Origin: CAYXAA01 sp964462985
Lineage (GTDB): Bacteria; Pseudomonadota; Alphaproteobacteria; Rhizobiales; Stappiaceae
Direction: 5' to 3'
DNA length: 64,000 nucleotides
Assembly: GCA_964462985.1 (NCBI GenBank)
Contig: CAYXAA010000001.1
Location: forward strand, 186,001 to 250,000
The translations under genes were made by a program, and so were the position numbers. Under the pieces are notes generated by a model. It searched no databases. It saw nothing but the letters and a program-made list of their open reading frames with translations, and was not told the DNA's origin. Numbering within the stretch: the first letter of the stretch is position 1; each line of letters starts with the position of its first letter. Of the stretch, positions 16,929 to 27,645 are shown one piece after another.

Positions 16929-18329
16929 TTACGGCCGATACTTCTCTCGCAACATGCGATAGAGCGCACGGATCCCTTGCGCCTCGCCTCCGGACGGTCG
17001 GCCCGGCCGGTCAGCCGGATTCCAGGCGTAGATGTCGAAATGAACCCAGGCGTCTGCCCGCTCGACAAACTTGCCCAAGAACAGCGCGGCCGTGATCGAG
17101 CCGGCAAATCCCGCGCCCGAGGTGTTGATGTGGTTGATGTCAGCGACCTTGGACTCAAGATACTTGAGGTAGGGTTTCCACAACGGTAGCCGCCACAACG
17201 GATCATGGACCGCTGCGGCAGCTTCGCAGAGTGCGGTGGCCGTCGCCTCGTTGTCAGTATAGTACGGCGGCAGATCAGGGCCGAGCGCAACCCGCGCCGC
17301 ACCGGTCAGCGTCGCCATGTCGACCAGAAGGTCGGGCGCCTCCTCGTCGGCGAGCGCCAGAGCGTCTGCCAGCACGAGCCGGCCTTCCGCATCGGTGTTG
17401 CCGATCTCAACCGTCAGGCCCTTTCGGCTGCGGAATATGTCGCCGGGTCGGAAAGCGCGGCCGGAGATCGCGTTTTCTACGGCCGGGATCACCACCCGCA
17501 GCCGCACCGGCAGGCCCGCCTCCATGATCATCGCCGCCAGACCGAGCACGTTTGCCGCGCCACCCATATCCTTCTTCATCAGTGCCATGCTGCTCGACGG
17601 CTTAATGTCGAGCCCACCGGTGTCGAACACCACGCCTTTGCCAACCAGTGTGATTTTGGGGTGGTTGGGATCACCCCAGCGACAGTCGACCAGCCGCGGT
17701 GCCCGGTCGCTGCCCGCCCCGACGGCGTGTACCAACGGAAAGCCGCGTTCGATCAACGCGTCACCGACGATGATGTCCGTAGACCCGCCGTGATCAGAGA
17801 AAAGTCGCTCGGCTGCCGCTGCGAGCTCCTCCGGCCCGAGTGCATTTGCCGGCGTATTGACGAGATCGCGCGCGATGGCGATACCCTTCAGCTCGATCGA
17901 CAATGCCGTCTGATCAACGCCCGCCGACACCATAAGCCTGGGACGCGCTGGTGGCTCTGCCGAACGATAGGTGCTGAAGCGATAAGACGACAGGGCAAAC
18001 GCGAGCGCTGACAGCGCCGCATCGCCAAAGCCGCTCGTCAATTGGTAGACCCCGCCGGGCAAGGCGGTGGCAAGTGCTCCGGCGGAAAATGCGGTATCGC
18101 CATCGCCGTTGGGGTGGATTCCGAACAGGACGGCCACCGGCCGTCCATCCTCTCCCGGTATCATGAGAGTCTGGCCGGCCTTGGCGCGGAAGCCGTTGAC
18201 TTCGACCCAGCGTGCCGCCGACTGCGGCAAGGCTTCGAGCGCGACGCCCAGCGTCTGGTCGGTCACGCCATGGATCGGTACGGCGTTGGTCGCCGGGTCA
18301 TGGGGCAGAAGGGCATCGAGCACTGCCAT
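16929..18329 (-). CDS. Leucyl aminopeptidase family protein (M17)
   Basis: A di-metal cytosolic M17 aminopeptidase, 466 residues. The C-terminal catalytic domain shows VGKGVVFDTGGLDIKPSSSM (metal-binding Lys and Asp), MKKDMGGAANVLG and the family signature NTDAEGRLVLADAL. The N-terminal macrodomain-like region is divergent from classical PepA, matching the shorter leucyl aminopeptidase subgroup common in Rhizobiales. The start at 18329 has AAAGGAG 4 nt upstream. The farther ATG at 18383 has none. The next genes on the strand are the MarR regulator and NlpC hydrolase. tadD diverges on the other side. Confidence 0.93.
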   Translation of the reverse strand: MAVLDALLPHDPATNAVPIHGVTDQTLGVALEALPQSAARWVEVNGFRAKAGQTLMIPGEDGRPVAVLFGIHPNGDGDTAFSAGALATALPGGVYQLTSGFGDAALSALAFALSSYRFSTYRSAEPPARPRLMVSAGVDQTALSIELKGIAIARDLVNTPANALGPEELAAAAERLFSDHGGSTDIIVGDALIERGFPLVHAVGAGSDRAPRLVDCRWGDPNHPKITLVGKGVVFDTGGLDIKPSSSMALMKKDMGGAANVLGLAAMIMEAGLPVRLRVVIPAVENAISGRAFRPGDIFRSRKGLTVEIGNTDAEGRLVLADALALADEEAPDLLVDMATLTGAARVALGPDLPPYYTDNEATATALCEAAAAVHDPLWRLPLWKPYLKYLESKVADINHINTSGAGFAGSITAALFLGKFVERADAWVHFDIYAWNPADRPGRPSGGEAQGIRALYRMLREKYRP

Positions 18330-18443
18330 GCTCTCCTTTGAATCGAGCTTCGGAGGGACGCGGAATACTCCGGCCGCTGCCACAGTAGATCAACCCGCCA
18401 CAAAGCGGAATCCGCCGGCGAAGAACATCAAGGCGGCCTCGGC

Positions 18444-18464
18444 TTAACCAACCATTAGGGTTAA
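18444..18464. promoter_or_regulatory. CtrA-like box upstream of tadD
   Basis: TTAA-N7-TTAG at 18444-18458 matches the CtrA consensus TTAA-N7-TTAA at 7 of 8 positions. A further TTAA lies at 18461. The site is 57-71 bp before the tadD start and 115-129 bp before the divergent aminopeptidase. Confidence 0.4.
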
Positions 18465-18514
18465 CGAGCTATTGCTTCGGAATGCAGTCTGCAACTTCGC
18501 CGGAGATCGAGCCT

Positions 18515-19336
18515 ATGAAGGTGTCCGCCCGTTGCGGGGCCATCACCGGCCCGTCGCGCCTCGTCCTTGCCCTTTCCCTAGCGGCGGGTCTCGCCGTGGC
18601 CGGCTGCGCCAGCAAATCGGCGACCAGCACCCACGCGTCCGCTGTGCAAGGCTACATGGCCCCCGGATCAGAAGCCGCTCGCCAGGCCGTCGGCTATTGG
18701 GGCAACGCCTATGACCGCGCGCCCAACGACCGCGAGAACGCTCTTAACTTCGCTGCCGCGCTGAAACGCAATGGCCAGATCGAACAGGCCGAAGCGGTTC
18801 TGCGCAAGGCCGTGATCGCCCATCCGAAAGACCGCGACGTTGCCGCAGCCTACGGCAAAATCCTGGCAATGAACGGCCGTCTTCCAGAAGCGCTCCAGGT
18901 GGTGCGCGGCGCTCAGACCCCGGCGCGCCCCGACTGGCGGCTTATGTCGGCGGAGGCTGCGATTCTCGACCAGATGGGCAACGTCGACCAGGCGCGGTCG
19001 CTTTACAATCAGGCACTCAAGATCGCTCCCGGTGAGCCAAGCATTCTCAACAATCTTGCAATGTCATTTCTGCTCGCCGGCGAGGTCGGCCGAGCCGAGG
19101 CGATCCTGCGTCAGGCGGCGGAGAGCCCGAAAGCCGACAGCCGCGTGCGGCAGAATCTCGCGCTTGCCCTGGGCCTCCAGGGCAAGTTCGAGGAGGCCCA
19201 GCAGGTTGCCCGAACGGAGATCGATCCCAATCAGGCCGAAGCGAACATCGCTTATCTCAAAACCATGCTGTCGCAGCGCAACAGCTGGGCCGAGATCAAG
19301 TCGGCGGACACCCGGGCCAGCAAGCCACGCAGCTAG
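18515..19336 (+). CDS. tadD: Tad pilus assembly lipoprotein TadD (TPR)
   Basis: A TPR lipoprotein of the tight-adherence secretion system, thought to help assemble the outer-membrane secretin complex. With the start at 18515 it has 273 residues. The lipoprotein signal peptide has lipobox LAVAGC (Cys32). At least four TPR-like helical pairs follow (about 75-240), including ALNFAAALKRNGQIEQAEAVL and ARSLYNQALKIAPGEPSILNNLA. The earlier ATG at 18482 would only add a polar leader before the signal peptide. It lies alone on the plus strand, convergent with tadC. Confidence 0.9.
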   Translation: MKVSARCGAITGPSRLVLALSLAAGLAVAGCASKSATSTHASAVQGYMAPGSEAARQAVGYWGNAYDRAPNDRENALNFAAALKRNGQIEQAEAVLRKAVIAHPKDRDVAAAYGKILAMNGRLPEALQVVRGAQTPARPDWRLMSAEAAILDQMGNVDQARSLYNQALKIAPGEPSILNNLAMSFLLAGEVGRAEAILRQAAESPKADSRVRQNLALALGLQGKFEEAQQVARTEIDPNQAEANIAYLKTMLSQRNSWAEIKSADTRASKPRS

Positions 19337-19509
19337 ACACCGAGTTCCTGCCGCCGTGGCGTCCGAGAGTACCGACCCTGGCTCCTCCATTTGCTGACGA
19401 ACCTTGCACATCAAGCAGATGTGGGGCCGCCGAGGGCCAAGCGTCGGGTAGCAATCGGTGTTCAGACCGGGGGCCTGACTGACGCCTGGATCGGGCGAGC
19501 CTCCGCGCG

Positions 19510-20490
19510 TCAGAACACCCGCATCGCCTGGATGATCGCCGGCCCCATGATCACGGCAAACAGCACCGGCAGGAAGAACAGGATCATGGGCACGGTCAGC
19601 TTGGGCGGCAAAGCGGCCGCCTTCTTTTCCGCGGCCTGCATGCGCTGCTCCCGTACCTCGTCTGCCATGACGCGCAGGGCGTGTCCGATCGGCGTTCCGT
19701 AACGTTCGGCTTGAATCAGAGCGAGCACGACGTTCTTGACGCCTTCGACGCCGGTGCGATCTGCCAGATTTTCATAGGCCTTGCGCCGTTCGCCCAGAAA
19801 GGAGAGCTCAGCGTTGGTCAGCGTCAACTCTTCAGCAAGCGGAATCGACTGGATTCCGATCTCCTCCGCCACCTTCTTGAAGGCGGCCTCGATCGACATA
19901 CCGGATTCGACGCAGATCAGCATCAAATCCAGCGCGTCAGGCCATGCCCGCATGATCGAAAGCTGCCGGTTCTGGATGCGGTTCTTGACGTAGAGGTTCG
20001 GCGCGTAAAAGCCGATCGTGCCGACAACCGCGGAGATGAACACCTTCACCACGGCCGGCTGATCGGGCGACAGCAGGCCAAAAGTGTAGAGCAGTGCCGC
20101 GAAGAACAGAATGAACGGCATCACCAGGCGAGCGAAAAGAAACGTATAGAGCGGTGCCGTGCCGCGGAAGCCGGCCTGGCGCAGCTTGAACTGCGTCGTC
20201 TCGTCCGAAAGCAGCGCTTGGAGATTGAGCTTATCGACGAGGCGCTTCAGCTGCTGCTTCGGCTGATTGCGCAGCGATGCCCGCGCGTTGTTCTTTTCCG
20301 ATGCCAGCCGCGCCCGCTCGCGGGCCCGGATCTTGTCGCGCTCCAATGCGACGGTCTTCATCCGGCTCTTCAGCCTGTCGCCCTCAAGGAACGGCACCGC
20401 CAGGGTAAAGATCGTCCCCGTCACGGCAACGACAGTGAGTGCCGCGATGATCATCTGACGGTCGGCGAGATAGGCAAGCTTAAAATCCAC
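19510..20490 (-). CDS. tadC: Tad inner-membrane platform protein TadC
   Basis: A GspF/T2SSF-domain membrane protein (326 residues), one of the two inner-membrane platform subunits of the Tad pilus machine. It has an N-terminal helix (13-35), a basic cytoplasmic segment, helices near 112-160, the T2SSF helical domain (about 180-290, MRAWPDALDLMLICVESGMSIEAAF) and a C-terminal helix pair (PMILFFLPVLFAVIMGPAII). It is the last gene of the minus-strand cpaB-to-tadC operon, 9 bp after tadB. Confidence 0.95.
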   Translation of the reverse strand: MDFKLAYLADRQMIIAALTVVAVTGTIFTLAVPFLEGDRLKSRMKTVALERDKIRARERARLASEKNNARASLRNQPKQQLKRLVDKLNLQALLSDETTQFKLRQAGFRGTAPLYTFLFARLVMPFILFFAALLYTFGLLSPDQPAVVKVFISAVVGTIGFYAPNLYVKNRIQNRQLSIMRAWPDALDLMLICVESGMSIEAAFKKVAEEIGIQSIPLAEELTLTNAELSFLGERRKAYENLADRTGVEGVKNVVLALIQAERYGTPIGHALRVMADEVREQRMQAAEKKAAALPPKLTVPMILFFLPVLFAVIMGPAIIQAMRVF

Positions 20491-20499
20491 GTCCCGGCC

Positions 20500-21511
20500 T
20501 CATATGTCGAAGTTGATCATCTTGCGCATGACCATGACGCCGATAATCATCCATAACGCACCGGAGATTAGAATGACGTTTCCGGCTGTTTCGGTAAAAA
20601 GGAGCATGATGTAGTCCGGGCTGAGCATATAGATTGCCGCGGTAACCAGGACCGGAAGAGAGCCAATGATCGCGGCAGAGGACTTGGCTTCGGCACTCAT
20701 TGCCCGGATCTTGCCCTTCATCGTCTTGCGTCCGCGCAGCACTTTTGAAAGGTTGCCCAGCGCCTCCGACAATGAACCACCGGCCTGCTGCTGAATAGCG
20801 ATCACAATGGCGAAAAAGTTCGCTTCCGGCACCGGCACGCGATCCGGCAGCTTGGCGACCGCATCGGCCAGCGACACGCCCATCGTCTGGGTTTCGACGA
20901 TCCGGCGGAACTCCGACTTAACCGGCTCCCGCGCCTCATTGGCGACGATGGTGATGCACTCGCCGAGCGGCAGGCCGGCCTTGGTGCCACGCACCACAAC
21001 GTCCACAGCGTTCGGTAGTTCGTCGAGAAAGGCATTAAGTCTCTTGTTTCGGCACCGGGCGATGAACCAGCGCGGCAGGCCGAACGTCCCGACGAAGGCG
21101 AACGCACCGACCACCCATGGAGACGACGCCGCCAAATAGCCGACCATCAGCGAGATCAGTCCGGACAGAATCGAGATGACAATGAATTTGCGCTTCGACC
21201 AGTCGAGACCGGCCTGCGCCAGCCGTTGATCCAGGTTGGGGCGGTTGGCCGCCCGCTGCTTATTCTTCTGCCGATCTTCGAACTCCCGCAGTTGCTCCTG
21301 GACAGACCTGCGCCGACGCTCTCCGTCGCGTTCCTTGCGCTTCTCCGTGAGGAGGATGCCGCGTTCGGTGACGCCCTTCAGACGTTCCTGGCGATGGCGG
21401 TCGCCAGAAAGCTGCGGCTGGAACAAGGCATAGAGCACACCGCCGAGCGACAACGCCACCAGTACGGCAACCGCGACGAACGTCATTTCCGGTGGCAGAG
21501 TGGCGAAAAGC

Positions 21512-21519
<8 letters not shown>
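20500..21519 (-). CDS. tadB: Tad inner-membrane platform protein TadB (TTG start)
   Basis: The partner of TadC, a T2SSF-domain platform protein. I choose the TTG at 21519 (339 residues). It is preceded by GGGAGG at 6 nt and overlaps the tadA stop by 8 bp, arguing for translational coupling. The first ATG (21486, 328 residues) has no ribosome site. The protein has an N-terminal helix, a highly charged linker (about 45-90), two helices, the T2SSF domain (LNAFLDELPNAVDVVVRGTKAGLPL) and two C-terminal helices. Confidence 0.94.
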
Positions 21520-23017
<1,498 letters not shown>

Positions 23018-23085
23018 TGTCACTCGCTCTTGCTTCCCACGACCTCGCCGGATCGGGCGATCCGGCCCAGACGGGCTTCACCCGA

Positions 23086-24390
23086 TTACTTGGCGCTGCG
23101 CTTCAACAGCCGCGCCATCAGCGGCTTCAGCGCCAGACGCCGGCTCCGCTTCAGCTCGCTCCGGCCGGTAATGACCTGAGCAATCAAATCGATCTGGGCA
23201 CTGACCGGACTCTTGGCATCGATCTCGCCGATCATCTGCCCGTTGTTGGCGGCCGTGCCAAAGAGGTGCGGGTCGAAGCCGATGACGGCCATCGGCTCGA
23301 GGTCGAGTGCCCGGGCGAACTCCTCCGCCTTGATCTCTGGCCGCTTCGGCACGTTGACACGGTTCAGCACCAGATGCGGCTTGTTGTCGTTCGGCCTGAG
23401 CTGGTGCAGCGTGTCCACCATGTTCTTGGCATTGCGCAAATTGGCGAGATCGGGCTCGGCAACCAGCAGAATTTCGTCGGCGGCCGCCAGTACGCGCCGC
23501 GTCCAGCTCGTCCAGGCGTGCGGAAGGTCCAGCACGACGGACGGCGTGCCGTTGCGCATGACCTCGATCAGCGCGTCGAATGTGGTCTCGTCGTAGTCGT
23601 AGGCCCGCTCCAGTGACGCGGGGGCGGCGAGAAGACTGAGCCGATCCGTGCATTTGGCAAGAAGCCGATCGAGCAGTGTCTCGTCGAGCCGCTCGGGCGA
23701 GGAGATCGCTTCGTAGATGCCCTGCAGCGGATCCTGATTGAAGTCGAGACCGGCCGTGCCGAAGGCCAGGTCGAGGTCGGCCAGCACGACATCGCTCTCG
23801 AACAGGCTCGCGATCGCAAAGGAGACATTGTGGGCGATGGTGGACGCACCGCAGCCGCCCTTGGCGCCGACGACCGCGATCGTGCGGCCGAGCGGCTCGG
23901 CCCGAGGGTCGGTGTAGAGCGCGCCGATCGTGCCGATCACGTCGAACAGGTCGATCGGATAGACCAGATACTCACTGACGCCGCGATGAATGAGATCGCG
24001 ATAAAGGGTCACGTCGTTGACGTGTCCGATGACGACGACCTTGGAACCGGCATCGCAAACCTCAGCGAGCCGGTCCAGGCCGGCGGTGAGGTCAGTCGCT
24101 GAAGACTGGCTCTCGATCATGATGAGATTCGGCGTCGGTGCCGAGGCATAGAACTCGACCGCTGCGCCGATACCGCCCATGTGCACCTTGACATGGGCCT
24201 TTGCCATGCGCCGGTCCCCTGCCGCCGCTTCTATGGCCGCCGCCACCGCCGGCGTCTCGCAGAAGGCTTGCACCGAGATGCGCGGAACCGGGCGAAGGTC
24301 GGCCGGGTTGATCCCCTCGCGTTCCGGCGCGGCCTCCTCCCGCTCCGGGACCCCGATTTCAGGCGCGTCTTCGAAGGCCAGGCTGGTCAT
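23086..24390 (-). CDS. cpaE: Tad pilus localisation ATPase CpaE/TadZ
   Basis: A ParA/MinD-like ATPase that places the Tad machine, often at a pole. The 434 residues start with a receiver-like atypical domain (about 65-160, KVVVIGHVNDVTLYRDLIHRGVSEYLVYP). The P-loop domain follows, with a deviant Walker A, GAKGGCGASTIA (175-186), in which the usual GKGGVGKST second Lys position is Ala-Ser. This degenerate form occurs in CpaE proteins. GAGGAGG lies before the ATG. It is 20 bp downstream of cpaD. Confidence 0.94.
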   Translation of the reverse strand: MTSLAFEDAPEIGVPEREEAAPEREGINPADLRPVPRISVQAFCETPAVAAAIEAAAGDRRMAKAHVKVHMGGIGAAVEFYASAPTPNLIMIESQSSATDLTAGLDRLAEVCDAGSKVVVIGHVNDVTLYRDLIHRGVSEYLVYPIDLFDVIGTIGALYTDPRAEPLGRTIAVVGAKGGCGASTIAHNVSFAIASLFESDVVLADLDLAFGTAGLDFNQDPLQGIYEAISSPERLDETLLDRLLAKCTDRLSLLAAPASLERAYDYDETTFDALIEVMRNGTPSVVLDLPHAWTSWTRRVLAAADEILLVAEPDLANLRNAKNMVDTLHQLRPNDNKPHLVLNRVNVPKRPEIKAEEFARALDLEPMAVIGFDPHLFGTAANNGQMIGEIDAKSPVSAQIDLIAQVITGRSELKRSRRLALKPLMARLLKRSAK

Positions 24391-24410
24391 GGCTGGCGGA
24401 CCTCCTCACA

Positions 24411-25124
24411 TCAATCGGCTGCGTCCGAAATCTTTGCACCGTCGCCTTCCTTGTACTCGGCGGCCGTCTGCTCGCCCTTGCGGTACTTCTCGAAGACGAC
24501 GCCGCGGCGCTGCCGGTCGGCCGGCGTGGTGGCGCGCGGATAGATCAGGTCGGCCGGGTTTTCGACCGACGCAGCAAGGTTGTACTGCGTGGCGCAGCCA
24601 AAATTCTCGAAGTTTGTATTGGCAAAGTTGCCCGCGATATTGTCGGGCCATTGGCCGCATGATGCGACGTTCGCGGCCATCGTCAGATAGGCGAGCCGCA
24701 CCGGCGCCGCGGCCGTCGGATCGTCGACTGGATAGGTCCTCGTCACGATCCGGCCGCGGTTGACGCCGCCGTTCTGAAGCGCTTTTCGGATCTGCGGCGT
24801 GATCGCATGAACCGCGCCATCGTTCGCTGCGCCCGAAGGCACGATGACCTCCACCGTGCCGTCGCCACGCTTGATCGCGTCATGGCCGAAGCTCGTCACC
24901 GCGGCGGCCATTTCGGGTGACAGCTTGCGCATATTGGTGCCGACCGGCAGGTCGAGCGTCTCGTTGCGCTCGGCAAGCACGATCGGATGGCGCAGCCGAT
25001 AGTCGTTTGCCGCAAGCACCGCCGTGGTGGGCTCGCTCTGGCAGCCTCCGAGAACAGCCGCCAAGGCCAAGATTATCGGGAGAGCGATCCGGCCGGCGCC
25101 GATTCTGGGCTTAATGCGGAGCAT
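24411..25124 (-). CDS. cpaD: Tad pilus assembly lipoprotein CpaD
   Basis: A CpaD-family outer-membrane-associated lipoprotein of the Tad system (237 residues). The signal peptide ends in lipobox VLGGC (Cys28). The conserved CpaD features are DYRLRHPIVLAE near the N-terminus and CGQWPDNIAGNFANTNFENFGCATQYN with two cysteines near residue 170-190. The ATG at 25124 follows GTGAGGA. A GTG five codons upstream would overlap the cpaC stop. The operon context is unambiguous. Confidence 0.93.
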   Translation of the reverse strand: MLRIKPRIGAGRIALPIILALAAVLGGCQSEPTTAVLAANDYRLRHPIVLAERNETLDLPVGTNMRKLSPEMAAAVTSFGHDAIKRGDGTVEVIVPSGAANDGAVHAITPQIRKALQNGGVNRGRIVTRTYPVDDPTAAAPVRLAYLTMAANVASCGQWPDNIAGNFANTNFENFGCATQYNLAASVENPADLIYPRATTPADRQRRGVVFEKYRKGEQTAAEYKEGDGAKISDAAD

Positions 25125-25135
25125 GAAACCGGTCC

Positions 25136-26566
25136 TCACTCGTAGATGTAGCCGACCTGGCCGTGATAGGTGCCCGCTGCCGGGTTGCCCGAGACGCGGT
25201 AGACCCGGTTGAGGCGGTTCAGGAAAATGGTGCTGGCATCGCCGGCCGGCGCCAGATTCTGGTCCGGCGTGGCGAGTTTCGACCGGTTGACGGGCTTGGC
25301 GACATAAGGCGTGACGAACACAACGAGCTCGGTCTGCTGGCGCAGGAAGTCGCGGCTCTTGAACAACGCCCCAAGGACCGGCACCTGCATGAGGCCGGGC
25401 ACACCATTGAGGTCCTGCTTGTAGGTCTCCTTCAACAGACCGGCCATGACCAGGGTCCCGCCGGACGGCAGCTCGACGGTCGACTCGGCCCGGCGCACCT
25501 TCAGGGCAGGGATGGTGATGAGATTGACCCGCACCGCACCTTCCTGGGTCAGCTCGCTGACTTCGGTCTTGACGCGCAGGCTGATACGCCCGCCCGACAT
25601 GACGATCGGAGTAAAGTCGAGGCCGACGCCGAACTTCTTGAACTGGACACCGATCTTGCCGTCGTCTTCGCTGACCGGGATCGGGAATTCTCCGCCGGCC
25701 AGGAAGCTGGCATTCTCGCCCGAGATCGCCGTCAGGGTCGGCTCGGCCAGCGTGCGAATGACGCCGTCTCGCTGCAGCGCCTCAATCTGCGCGGCAAGGG
25801 AGGTCGAGCCGGCCATGAATCCACCAAGGAGGTCACCCTGATTGACCACGTTAGAGTTGACCGTGAAGCCCGGCTGATTGTTGAACTGTACCGAGTAATT
25901 GCCGATCCCGATCGTGCCGGCCAGATTGACGCCGAGCTGCTTGATTACCGAACGCTCGACCTCGGCCACGGTCACCTTGAGCTGGACCTGCTCACCGTCT
26001 TCGACCGAAATCATGTTGAGCACCGGCGTCGACTTGTCGTCGCCGCCACCCTTCACGAAGCGGGCGGCGAGGTCGGCGGCGCGCTGCGCGTCGGCGGCGT
26101 TGCGGGCAGTTCCCGACAGGATCATGCTGCCGTTGACGGACTCGGCCCGGATTTGAGCGCCCGGGATCATCCGGGCGAACATGGCGTTGAGTTCCGTGGT
26201 ATCGGTCTCAACGGCCAGGTCGAAGCTGGCGATCTGACGCCCTCCCTGGCCGAACAGAAACAGGCTCGCCTGCCCTGCCTTGTTGCCGAGGATGAACACC
26301 CGACGATTGCTGCGGACCACAGCGTCTGCGATCTCCGGATTGGAGACGAGCACATCGCGCACATCCTCTCCGAGATTGATGACAACGGAGCGGCCAAGGC
26401 CGACACGCAGCAGCCGCCCGGACACGTGGTCGCCCGGTGCAAGGTTGATGGTCTTGGGATAATCCGTGCCAGCCGATACCGGCGACATGCCCCCCATGGC
26501 GGCGGCTAGAAAGCCAAGGACGACAAACGCCCCCAGCAATCCGCCCTTGAACCGTTGCCCCCGCAT
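25136..26566 (-). CDS. cpaC: Tad pilus outer-membrane secretin CpaC/RcpA
   Basis: The secretin through which the Flp pilus exits the outer membrane. The 476 residues have a signal peptide (cleavage about 32), the pilus-secretin N-terminal domain (about 42-125, VVINLGEDVRDVLVSNPEIADAVV), a BON-like segment (about 130-165) and the secretin core (GGEFPIPVSEDDG, followed by VELPSGGTLVMAGLL). AGGAG lies 7 nt before the ATG. cpaD follows 11 bp downstream. Confidence 0.96.
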   Translation of the reverse strand: MRGQRFKGGLLGAFVVLGFLAAAMGGMSPVSAGTDYPKTINLAPGDHVSGRLLRVGLGRSVVINLGEDVRDVLVSNPEIADAVVRSNRRVFILGNKAGQASLFLFGQGGRQIASFDLAVETDTTELNAMFARMIPGAQIRAESVNGSMILSGTARNAADAQRAADLAARFVKGGGDDKSTPVLNMISVEDGEQVQLKVTVAEVERSVIKQLGVNLAGTIGIGNYSVQFNNQPGFTVNSNVVNQGDLLGGFMAGSTSLAAQIEALQRDGVIRTLAEPTLTAISGENASFLAGGEFPIPVSEDDGKIGVQFKKFGVGLDFTPIVMSGGRISLRVKTEVSELTQEGAVRVNLITIPALKVRRAESTVELPSGGTLVMAGLLKETYKQDLNGVPGLMQVPVLGALFKSRDFLRQQTELVVFVTPYVAKPVNRSKLATPDQNLAPAGDASTIFLNRLNRVYRVSGNPAAGTYHGQVGYIYE

Positions 26567-26612
26567 GCGAAATCTCCTGACGCCGTTAGGCCTCTTGAAG
26601 GCGACGCTGCCG

Positions 26613-27392
26613 CTAAGGCCGCGCCGTCCCCTGACTCACCACACCGTATTTCACGAAGTTGACCCCGCCGCCGACAGTCTGAGGTTCATCGTCGTCGTCA
26701 CCGGAATCGACCGCGCTCCGCAGTGCCAGCGAGATGGTGCCGATCTGCTGGGCCCGGGCCACGATTTCCGTTTGCTCCGGCGTCAGCTCGAGTGTCGCCG
26801 TCTGCCCCGGGGGCAGTGCCTTCTCGTCCTGCTCACCGGCGGTCGTCGTGTCGATCGCCAGCACCCGAACGTTCTGCAGGATGGTGTCGCTGGTGACGCT
26901 GTTGCTGCCCGATCCACTGATCTGCCGGGTCAGGATCAGGTCGACCTTGTCGCCCGGGAGGATGAAGCCGCCGGCGGTGGTCACCGCCTCGACCGGCACT
27001 GCGATCGCCCGCTTGCCTTTCGGCAGGATCGCAGCCATGAAGCCGCGGTCGGTCGAGATCAGGCGCTCCTCTCGGATCGGCTCGCCCGCATAGACTGGCG
27101 CCTTTGCGATCCGCCCGATCATCTCGTCCGCTGCCGACGCGCGATTCGAACGGAGGATGGCCCCGGCGGGAGCAGCACCCTTCGGCCAGGCCATCCAGGA
27201 AATGTCGCCGGCTGATATCTGGCTACCGAGCTTGATGTCCTTGGCCGCGACCAACACTTCGTCGGTTGCCACTGCGGGCGCTTCGGCAGTTGGCTGCGGC
27301 TCGGCCACCGGACCTGCGCCGATCACCAGGCGTGCAGCCAGCAGGCCGGCGCCCACCGCCACACATAGGATGGCCAAACGCGCGATCTTCAT
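26613..27392 (-). CDS. cpaB: Tad pilus assembly protein CpaB/RcpC
   Basis: A periplasmic/inner-membrane-anchored Tad protein (259 residues) with an N-terminal anchor helix (about 4-24) and a SAF-type domain. The SAF region is VLVAAKDIKLGSQISAGDISWMAWP, then the RcpC segment RAIAVPVEAVTTAGGFILPGDKVDLILTR. The ATG at 27392 has GGGGA 6 nt upstream. It is the first gene of the cpaB-cpaC-cpaD-cpaE-tadA-tadB-tadC operon. The AT-rich region in front carries a CtrA-type box. Confidence 0.94.
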   Translation of the reverse strand: MKIARLAILCVAVGAGLLAARLVIGAGPVAEPQPTAEAPAVATDEVLVAAKDIKLGSQISAGDISWMAWPKGAAPAGAILRSNRASAADEMIGRIAKAPVYAGEPIREERLISTDRGFMAAILPKGKRAIAVPVEAVTTAGGFILPGDKVDLILTRQISGSGSNSVTSDTILQNVRVLAIDTTTAGEQDEKALPPGQTATLELTPEQTEIVARAQQIGTISLALRSAVDSGDDDDEPQTVGGGVNFVKYGVVSQGTARP

Positions 27393-27513
27393 GTCTGTCC
27401 CCACGCCCCATTACGCGTCATGACCCGGACACAAAGTCGAGGTCCGGCAGTCACGAGACAAACTTTGGGCGAAATTGGTCAAGACATGGTTAATGAGGAA
27501 TAATTGGATATGC

Positions 27514-27576
27514 TTAACAGCGTTTAACGTTTACGCATTCTGCGAAGGCTGGATTCATTCGTTAAAGCGATGTTAA
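27514..27576 (-). promoter_or_regulatory. CtrA-type boxes in the cpaB operon promoter region
   Basis: TTAA at 27562-27565 and TTAA at 27573-27576 are separated by exactly 7 bp, a perfect match to the CtrA consensus TTAA-N7-TTAA. A second pair, TTAA-N6-TTAA, lies at 27514-27527. The stretch 27480-27600 is visibly AT-richer than its surroundings. It lies 170 bp upstream of cpaB and 70 bp past the cpaA stop. Confidence 0.6.
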
Positions 27577-27645
27577 CAAGACACTTGTATTATCCACGGC
27601 GACGTACTGCTTGAAGTAGCGGCGACGGCGAGGTCCGATTAGGGA

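Noticed and set aside
23830..24390. Degenerate P-loop of CpaE considered as a sign of a broken gene
   Set aside because: Divergent Walker A motifs are known in CpaE/TadZ proteins, and the frame is intact.
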